A stretch of 8,407 nucleotides of DNA from assembly GCA_017621295.1 (NCBI GenBank), contig JAGATI010000039.1, positions 1 to 8,407 on the forward strand. Reading direction: 5' to 3'. The translations under genes and the position numbers were made by a program. Positions within the stretch are counted from its first letter, which is position 1; every line of letters begins with the position of its first letter. This document shows positions 1-4,359 of this stretch, one piece after another. The notes under the pieces were generated by a model. It was not told the DNA's origin. It saw only the letters and a list, made by a program, of their open reading frames with translations, and did not search any database. The DNA is from Clostridia bacterium (GTDB taxonomy: Bacteria; Bacillota_A; Clostridia; TANB77; CAG-508).

Positions 1-36
1 ACAATTAAAGCACAAATGAAAAGTATTGAAAAATAA
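1..36 (+). CDS. C-terminal tail of an upstream gene (partial)
   Basis: The first frame is open from the window edge and ends in TAA at 34-36, giving the tail TIKAQMKSIEK. The other two forward frames stop sooner. A strong terminator follows 22 bases later, which is where one would expect the end of a transcription unit. Eleven residues are too few to name a protein, and the assignment rests only on the open frame and the terminator. Confidence 0.4.
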   Translation, partial: TIKAQMKSIEK

Positions 37-58
37 GAAGAATTGATTATAAACACCT

Positions 59-93
59 ATAAAAAAACTGCTAAAATTAGTAGTTTTTTTATT
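59..93 (+). terminator. Rho-independent terminator closing the upstream unit
   Basis: Positions 59-73 pair with 78-92 in a 15-bp stem with one G-U wobble (70 with 81) around an AAAT loop. The 5' arm begins in an A run and the 3' arm ends in seven T residues (84-90). With its A and T tracts on either side it could work in both directions. It separates the upstream gene from the replication operon that starts at 190. Confidence 0.85.
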
Positions 94-129
94 TTAGAGT
101 GCAAAATTTAAAATGAGGTGAAGGTAAAT

Positions 130-159
130 ATGGTAACTTATATAAGGTTTGATTATTGA
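130..159 (+). other. Possible 9-codon leader ORF in the radC-like gene leader
   Basis: In the 97-base gap between the terminator and the radC-like gene, GAGGTGAAGG precedes an ATG at 130, which opens a nine-codon frame (MVTYIRFDY) ending in TGA at 157-159. The ribosome binding site is good, but a frame this short can arise by chance and no attenuator structure accompanies it. A small ATTAT-TGAA-ATAAT hairpin lies just after, at about 153-166. I see no convincing promoter in the gap, although the operon promoter must lie here or upstream. Confidence 0.2.
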
Positions 160-189
160 AATAATGAAGTATAGAGAGAAGGTGTAAAA

Positions 190-867
190 TTGAAAATTGA
201 TTTGGAAATTTTGAATAAAACAGAAAAAAATATAGAAGAAAATATAAGAGTCCTAGGAACAGCAGATATAGTGAAGTTAAAAGAGGTAAAAGCAATACAA
301 AATGCGGTAAAAGAGCATTTACTTTTTATTGGACTAGATAGAGGAAACAATATTAGAAATATAAGTGTATTAGGAATTGGAAATAGTTGCAAGGTAATTA
401 TTGATAGTAAAGATATTATAAGAACTGCTCTATTTTCTTGTAGTGATAAAGTTATTTTAGTGCATAATCACCCATCTAATTCTTTAAAACCTAGTAATGC
501 AGATATACATATAACAAATATAACCAATAAAATTTTAGAGGCTTTTAATATAGAGTTAACAGACCATATTATTGTTACAGAGAATAATTATTTAAGTATG
601 GAAGCTATGAAACAAATAGATAAAAATTATTATGACGAAAAATTAGATAATGTGGATAAAGGTTTTATATTAGAAGAAAATCAGATATTAAGAAAGCAAA
701 TAGAAGAATTAGAAAAACAGATACAAGAAAAGAACATAGAAGACGAGATAGATGATGATTTTGAATGTATAACAAAAAGCAAGATAGGACAAAATGAATT
801 TGAAGAGGGAATTAATCCTTCTTTTTTTGTACCTAAAAAACAGTCATTAGAGGAAGAAGAAAGATAA
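190..867 (+). CDS. RadC-like JAB/MPN domain protein
   Basis: This 225-residue protein has a RadC-type JAB (JAMM) metalloprotease fold over residues 20-145. The zinc-site signature is visible: Glu42, then H92-N-H94-P-S, then S102 and D105, spaced as in HxHP...SxxD. RadC proteins were once linked to DNA repair, but that role is not established; copies are common on phages, plasmids and integrative elements, where their function is unknown. The usual N-terminal helix-hairpin-helix region of full chromosomal RadC is absent. Residues 158-185 look like a coiled coil and the remaining tail is acidic, an extension not usual for short RadC copies. The start is TTG at 190, chosen for GAAGGTG about 6 bases upstream. 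It is the first gene of the replication operon. Confidence 0.88.
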   Translation: MKIDLEILNKTEKNIEENIRVLGTADIVKLKEVKAIQNAVKEHLLFIGLDRGNNIRNISVLGIGNSCKVIIDSKDIIRTALFSCSDKVILVHNHPSNSLKPSNADIHITNITNKILEAFNIELTDHIIVTENNYLSMEAMKQIDKNYYDEKLDNVDKGFILEENQILRKQIEELEKQIQEKNIEDEIDDDFECITKSKIGQNEFEEGINPSFFVPKKQSLEEEER

Positions 868-889
868 ATTATATATGGAGGGATGGAAA

Positions 890-991
890 ATGTGTCAATT
901 TATATTAGGATTAATGTTAGGAGCTAATATTTCATTAGTTCTTTATACAATTATTTTGGTTGGAAGCAGAAGTGAAAAAGGAGAAGAATAA
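890..991 (+). CDS. DUF3789-like membrane microprotein
   Basis: This 33-residue frame begins MCQFILGLMLGANIS and has one hydrophobic segment (residues 4-25) followed by a short charged tail (SRSEKGEE). Length, the FILGL-G start and the single membrane span match the small DUF3789 proteins often found in Firmicute mobile elements; their function is unknown. GGAGGG at 877-882 sits 7 bases before the ATG. A second ATG at 883 opens a different 14-codon frame, but its spacing to the same site is zero. It lies 22 bases after the radC-like gene and is probably co-transcribed with it. The next 93 bases to the initiator gene hold only its ribosome binding site. Confidence 0.72.
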   Translation: MCQFILGLMLGANISLVLYTIILVGSRSEKGEE

Positions 992-1084
992 TAAAAAATA
1001 GAAAATTTTGCAAATGCTATTTCACAAAAATAAGAGAGTAGATTAAAGAAATAACATTAGATAAAGAATTGATGGAGGTTAAAG

Positions 1085-1699
1085 ATGGGGGAATACTCAG
1101 AAGGAAATAAAAAAGGAAAAAAATATTATTGGATTAAACTTACTGATGATTTTTTGTTTAGTGACTTAAGGATAAAAAAATTAAGAAAGATAGCAGGAGG
1201 AGATACTTATACAATTATATATTTAAAACTTATGCTACTTTCAAAAAATAATAAAGGTGTAATTGAATATGAAGGAATAGAAAATAATGTTTCTGAAGAA
1301 TTAGCTTTAAAACTTGATGAGGATATAGAAAATATAAAAATGACAATTTCATATTTAAATCAAACAGGACTTTTAGAAATAAAAGATCCAATAAATCAAG
1401 ATATATATTTGCCTCAAGCTGAAACTTTAATAGGTAGTGAATCTCTCTCAGCTGAACGAGTTAGACAGTTTAGAGAGAGGCAAAAACAAAAGAAAATATT
1501 AGAAGCATCTGTTACACCTTTGTTACAATGTAACACCAAAACGTTACATTGTAACAAAGTAGTAACAAAATGTAACGACAGAGAAGAGAAAGAGAAGATA
1601 AGAATAGAAAAAAAGATAGAGTTAGATAAAAAAGAGAAAGAATTAGACAGTTTTGATTTTGAAAATCTTTATGAAGAATTATATAAAAATAAAGAATAA
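1085..1699 (+). CDS. Replication initiator with phage replisome-organiser N-terminal domain
   Basis: This 204-residue protein starts with the pattern KKYYWIKLTDDFLFSDLRIKK and LRKIAGGDTYTIIYLKLML, typical of the phage replisome organiser N-terminal domain (about residues 12-125), a winged-helix DNA-binding domain. Such proteins bind the origin and recruit a helicase loader and helicase. Residues 124-140 (ERVRQFRERQKQKK) are basic. Residues 143-165 contain the unusual Cys/Asn/Thr-rich stretch QCNTKTLHCNKVVTKCN, dictated by GTTACA/TGTAAC DNA repeats in the gene, and a highly charged Lys/Glu segment (166-187) follows. No DnaD-type C-terminal domain is present, so the protein is shorter than many relatives. 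GGAGG at 1074-1078 sets the start. The next gene begins 13 bases after the stop. Confidence 0.85.
   Translation: MGEYSEGNKKGKKYYWIKLTDDFLFSDLRIKKLRKIAGGDTYTIIYLKLMLLSKNNKGVIEYEGIENNVSEELALKLDEDIENIKMTISYLNQTGLLEIKDPINQDIYLPQAETLIGSESLSAERVRQFRERQKQKKILEASVTPLLQCNTKTLHCNKVVTKCNDREEKEKIRIEKKIELDKKEKELDSFDFENLYEELYKNKE
1511..1576 (+). other. Probable replication origin: GTTACA/TGTAAC repeats inside the initiator gene
   Basis: GTTACA occurs at 1511, 1522 and 1543, and its complement TGTAAC at 1529, 1550 and 1571, with a partial GTAAC at 1562. Two 13-bp inverted repeats of the form GTTACA-W-TGTAAC (1522-1534 and 1543-1555) lie exactly 21 bases, two helical turns, apart. Immediately 3' is an AT-rich tract of about 70 bases that is nearly all purine on the + strand (about 1577-1650). 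Lambdoid and many Gram-positive phages place their origin inside the initiator gene, as iterons followed by an AT-rich strand-asymmetric unwinding region, and this arrangement matches. That the initiator binds these repeats is inferred. Confidence 0.68.
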
Positions 1700-1712
1700 T
1701 TTAGGAGAAGAT

Positions 1713-2090
1713 ATGGAAAATAAAAATGAACATAAAAAGATTATAGATGAATTAGTGTTAAATTATAGTAATATTACTAAATTTGAAAAAAAAGACAAGC
1801 TAAATATTATGAAGGGGATAGAAAATCTTTTAGATGAATATACTTCAGAAGAAATTATAGATGCAATAAAAAATTTAAGTAAGAAAACAAGATACATTCC
1901 CAATGTAGCAGAAATAAAAATTGAGATTAATAAAATAAAACAAGATTCAAGGATAAATATTAATTCATCTTTGAATCTTAATTCGTCTTACTGGTATATA
2001 AACTTAAGAATGATGTGTGATAAGGGAAATATACCATATTATGACATAACTACAGGTGAAGAATTACCGCCATTTAAAAATAATATGTAG
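1713..2090 (+). CDS. Small protein, possible helicase-loader-like (G39P type)
   Basis: The protein has 125 residues. The frame is open upstream to an ATG at 1653, but AGGAG at 1703-1707 and the end of the initiator gene at 1699 favour the start at 1713. Residues 8-75 are helical, with the order Y-N-x-T-x-F ... LLDEYTSEEIIDAI ... RYIPNVAEI. This recalls the N-terminal domain of phage helicase loaders such as SPP1 G39P, where a 'Y-P-x-F' segment, an 'AL' helix and 'F-P-P-T-x-A-E-I' occur in the same order. The usual tryptophan between them is absent here. The C-terminal part (NSSYWYINLRMMCDKGNIPYYD) is not one I recognise. Position directly after an initiator supports a replication role, but the family call is tentative. 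Confidence 0.6.
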   Translation: MENKNEHKKIIDELVLNYSNITKFEKKDKLNIMKGIENLLDEYTSEEIIDAIKNLSKKTRYIPNVAEIKIEINKIKQDSRININSSLNLNSSYWYINLRMMCDKGNIPYYDITTGEELPPFKNNM

Positions 2091-2102
2091 GAGGATAAAT
2101 TA

Positions 2103-2729
2103 ATGGAAAGTAAAGAAGATTTAAAAAGAATAGAACAAAAGCTAGATAAAGCAATAAATTTTTTTATGGAAAACGAAAGCAATATAATTCAAAAACAATG
2201 TGATAGATCAAAAAGGAAAATTCAGAACGAAAACAGAAGAAAAATAGATGAAATCTTAACTGTTTTACCTGAATTAGAAAGATTTTCAAATTTAGAGAAT
2301 CTAACAAATAAGGAAATAGAAGAAATTACTGATAATTATATATCGTCTGTAATTATGGGAATTAAAAATCAGAATGCAACAAAGCAGTATTTGATAGACA
2401 GGGAAGATATAAAAGAAAGACTTAGAACTAAATTCCATGTTAATAGAATACACAATATTTTAGATACATATTTACAATCTGAGCAAGATAATAAATTGAA
2501 TCCATCTAAGAAATCTGAAAGTAATAATTTGGATGCGTTTAATATAAAAAAAGTTATTTTAAGAAGAATATATGGATATAAATTACTACCAAATGAAGAA
2601 AAAGCAAAATCAAGAGAACAATTAGCAGAAGATATTGGATATTCTACAAGATGGATTTATAAATATCAAAATGAGCTGCTAGATGATTTAGCACCATCAT
2701 TTTTTGGTGTAAAAGGATTGATTTTATAG
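2103..2729 (+). CDS. Unassigned protein with C-terminal helix-turn-helix
   Basis: I do not recognise this 208-residue protein as a named family. Residues 1-60 are charged and probably form long helices or a coiled coil, and 65-125 are helical. A Ser/Asn/Lys-rich linker (130-145) leads to a C-terminal region where SREQLAEDIGYSTRWIYKYQ (170-189) has the layout of a helix-turn-helix of the sigma-region-4 or phage-regulator kind. GGAGG at 2090-2094 overlaps the preceding stop codon and lies 8 bases before the ATG, so the gene is tightly coupled to the putative helicase-loader gene. It is the last gene of the replication operon. A DNA-binding role in copy control or replication, possibly at the nearby hairpin element, is inference only. 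No terminator follows. Confidence 0.75.
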   Translation: MESKEDLKRIEQKLDKAINFFMENESNIIQKQCDRSKRKIQNENRRKIDEILTVLPELERFSNLENLTNKEIEEITDNYISSVIMGIKNQNATKQYLIDREDIKERLRTKFHVNRIHNILDTYLQSEQDNKLNPSKKSESNNLDAFNIKKVILRRIYGYKLLPNEEKAKSREQLAEDIGYSTRWIYKYQNELLDDLAPSFFGVKGLIL

Positions 2730-2775
2730 GTATTTTTTTAGGACAACTTAATTTAATAGTTAGATGTATATATAA

Positions 2776-2886
2776 ACGCAGGAAAGCAATCGTACCGATT
2801 GCCAATAAACACGTTAAAGGCAAGCCTTTAAGAATACTTCCTAACTAAATTTATGCGTATAAAGTGAGTATGTTTACCCACAGGGG
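2776..2886 (+). repeat. Left copy of an inverted hairpin-rich element (oriT-like)
   Basis: This element is repeated in inverse orientation at 6625-6734, with 89 of 104 bases identical over 2776-2879; residues 2804-2838 are identical in both copies. It contains GCAATCG-TAC-CGATTGC (2786-2802), a 7-bp stem, and the palindrome TTAAAGGCAAGCCTTTAA (2814-2831). ACGCA (2776-2780) and TGCGT (2854-2858) can close the whole structure. The distal end carries a conserved ACCC-AGGGG block (2876-2886). It fills the 179-base gap between the replication operon and the gene at 2909, whose ribosome binding site begins 8 bases after it. It is therefore well placed for regulation as well as for a transfer or replication role. 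No T tract follows the hairpins, so it is not an ordinary terminator. Confidence 0.85.
2777..2802 (-). other. Nic-like motif and adjacent hairpin on the - strand (left copy)
   Basis: Read on the - strand, the 7-bp hairpin at 2786-2802 is followed by TTTCCTGCG (2785 down to 2777). TCCTGC matches the core of the MOBP nic consensus YATCCTG|Y, and by analogy cleavage would fall between 2779 and 2778. This is the inverse of the motif at 6725-6735. No relaxase gene is adjacent on this side, so whether this copy is nicked is unknown. Confidence 0.4.
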
Positions 2887-2908
2887 AATTTTTGGAAGGT
2901 GATATAAA

Positions 2909-3109
2909 ATGAAAAGGAAAGAAAGAAGAACTATAAGAAAAGGTGTAAAAAATATTAAAAATCATGTACTTTTTCTTTATGGAAGATTAAGACCGAAAGA
3001 TAGAGCAATAGGTTATTGTATATTACATGGTTGTTATTTAGAAGAAAGAGATATTAAAGAAAAACGATGTAATAAGAAAAATTGCAAATTTTTGAAAAAT
3101 AAAAATTAG
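2909..3109 (+). CDS. Cys-rich basic miniprotein, putative zinc-binding
   Basis: This is a 66-residue, strongly basic protein. Residues 1-33 are rich in Lys and Arg. The second half holds Cys37, His40, Cys42, Cys54 and Cys59 in the pattern CxxHxC ... CxxxxC, ending in the segment CKFLKNKN. Similar small 'YC.LH ... C....C.(F/Y)' proteins occur in Firmicute phages and mobile elements, but I cannot give a function. A single zinc site, with nucleic-acid binding through the basic half, is plausible. AAGGTG about 7 bases upstream sets the start. It is the first gene after the left hairpin element and leads the unit continuing to parB and topB. Confidence 0.7.
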   Translation: MKRKERRTIRKGVKNIKNHVLFLYGRLRPKDRAIGYCILHGCYLEERDIKEKRCNKKNCKFLKNKN

Positions 3110-3125
3110 AAAGGTAGAAAGTGAA

Positions 3126-3335
3126 ATGTTAATAGATAATGAAATAAAGCAGAATATAGTAAAGGCAATAAAAAATACAATTGCATTTAATTCTGATGAA
3201 GAAAAAAGAAAAGAAGAAGTCTTAGTAAATATATTAAAATATATGGATAATTATGAAGAAAATGCTAATTTAATTAGATATAGAGATAGTCAAAGAAAAT
3301 TAATAAAAAGCGAGGTGAAAAAATATGATAGATGA
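3126..3335 (+). CDS. Short helical hypothetical protein, coupled to parB
   Basis: This is a 69-residue, Lys/Glu-rich protein with no cysteine or tryptophan, and most of it should be helical. I do not recognise a family. It starts 16 bases after the miniprotein gene. Its ribosome binding site (AAAGGTAG, about 3111-3118) is only fair. Its end overlaps the parB start by 11 bases, and the parB ribosome binding site lies inside it, so translation of the two is likely coupled. That overlap is the best evidence that this is a real gene. Confidence 0.6.
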   Translation: MLIDNEIKQNIVKAIKNTIAFNSDEEKRKEEVLVNILKYMDNYEENANLIRYRDSQRKLIKSEVKKYDR

Positions 3336-4239
3336 AATTTTAAATCCATATAAAAAATACTCAAAGAAGAACGAAACAGAAGAAAATAAGAAACAAGAAA
3401 TAAGAATAAATATTTTAATAAAAAATTTAGTTCCTTTTAAAAGTCAACCATTTAATGAGTATTCAGAAGATGAAATGAAAGAACTTAAAGAATCTATAGA
3501 AAGAATAGGACTTCAAAATCCAGTTATAGTAAGACCAATTAATGATGAAAAATATGAAATTCTTGCAGGACATAATAGAGTACAAGCTTTTAAAGAATTG
3601 GGAAAAGAACAAATACCAGTAGTAATAAAAGATGTAGATGATGATACAGCACAAATGATTATGATTGATACAAATATTGTACAAAGGCAAAAGTTGACAC
3701 CAATGGAACGTGCTAAAGCATATAAATTAAAAGATGAAATTAAAAAAAGAAGAAAATATAATATTGATAAAGTTGAAGAAACTTTATCAGAAGAAGAGAA
3801 AAGAGTTTTAGGAGAATCAGTTGCAAAACAAACATATTATAGATATTTAAGTTTAAATAATTTAATTCCTGAATATCAAGTTAAATGTAATGTAGGGAAA
3901 TTACCCATAAAGGCAGCGGAACAACTAGCAAAATTAAATACAGAGCAACAGAGAAAAATATATGAATCTTTAGGAGAGTCTAATATATCGGAAAAGAAAG
4001 CTATAGAACTAAAAGAATTAGCAACTACAACTAATGATTTTTCTATTGAGAATATTAAAGAATGTTTTAGTGGAAATAAAAATATAAATAAATCTATAAT
4101 TAAATTTACTAAAAAAGAGATGGAAAAATATTTTAGTGATTTTAAAAGTATTGAAGAAATTAAAGAATATATTATTAGTTTTTTAGAAGAGAAAAATGAA
4201 AAAACAGAAGATTCCACTATGAGTGAGAATTATTATTAA
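3325..4239 (+). CDS. parB: ParB/Spo0J-family DNA-binding protein (orphan, no ParA seen)
   Basis: The protein has 304 residues. Residues 27-115 form the ParB N-terminal (ParB/Srx) domain, with ESIERIGLQNPVIVRP, the box II motif GHNRVQAF (82-89) and DTNIVQRQKLTPMERAKAY (115-133), the counterpart of the ENIQR...L.PiE.A segment. In ParB proteins the GxxR motif binds CTP. A helix-turn-helix follows (about 164-182, ESVAKQTYYRYLSLNNL), then a helical segment 192-235. The C-terminal 65 residues are Lys/Glu-rich and may dimerise. The N-terminal ParA-contact arm is short. GAGGTG 9 bases upstream inside the preceding gene sets the start. No ParA ATPase lies in the window, so the protein may act as a nucleoid-like binding factor or regulator; a distant parA is also possible. 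Confidence 0.9.
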   Translation: MIDEILNPYKKYSKKNETEENKKQEIRINILIKNLVPFKSQPFNEYSEDEMKELKESIERIGLQNPVIVRPINDEKYEILAGHNRVQAFKELGKEQIPVVIKDVDDDTAQMIMIDTNIVQRQKLTPMERAKAYKLKDEIKKRRKYNIDKVEETLSEEEKRVLGESVAKQTYYRYLSLNNLIPEYQVKCNVGKLPIKAAEQLAKLNTEQQRKIYESLGESNISEKKAIELKELATTTNDFSIENIKECFSGNKNINKSIIKFTKKEMEKYFSDFKSIEEIKEYIISFLEEKNEKTEDSTMSENYY

Positions 4240-4258
4240 TGTAATATAAAATAATGAG

Positions 4259-4297
4259 TGTAATACTTTGAAAGACAAGCTTCTTTGAGTGATTACA
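4259..4297 (+). promoter_or_regulatory. Inverted repeat in the parB-topB gap, possible operator or promoter region
   Basis: The 120-base gap between parB and topB contains TGTAAT (4259-4264) and ATTACA (4292-4297), a perfect 6-bp inverted repeat with centres 33 bases apart. Between them lie two partly similar blocks, ACTTTGAAAG and CTTCTTTGAG. TTGAAA (4268-4273) and TACAAT (4294-4299) resemble promoter boxes but are 20 bases apart, which is poor spacing. The gap is longer than others in this unit, so topB may have its own control. No terminator is present here. Confidence 0.3.
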
Positions 4298-4359
4298 ATA
4301 ATAAGTAATACCAATATAACAATATTTACATTAGGTGGAAAAGGAAAGGATATGAAAGA

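Noticed and set aside
153..392. Minus-strand open frames, including those at 89-295, 153-392, 3463-3690, 3876-4217, 4479-4844, 5754-5951, 5967-6164, 7025-7219 and 7987-8187
   Set aside because: They lie opposite recognised + strand genes, are rich in Ser, Phe, Ile and Leu as expected from the complement of Lys/Glu-rich AT-rich genes, and lack convincing ribosome binding sites.
1511..1576. CRISPR or tandem repeat array
   Set aside because: The units are only six bases long, occur in both orientations and lie inside a coding sequence; an iteron-type origin explains them better.
1653..1712. Upstream start of the 1713-2090 gene at ATG 1653
   Set aside because: It would overlap the initiator gene by 47 bases with no ribosome binding site, whereas ATG 1713 has AGGAG five bases upstream.
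2786..2831. Hairpins of the left element as an intrinsic terminator for the replication operon
   Set aside because: Neither hairpin is followed by a T tract on the + strand, and both are conserved in an inverted copy that does not follow a gene end in the same way.
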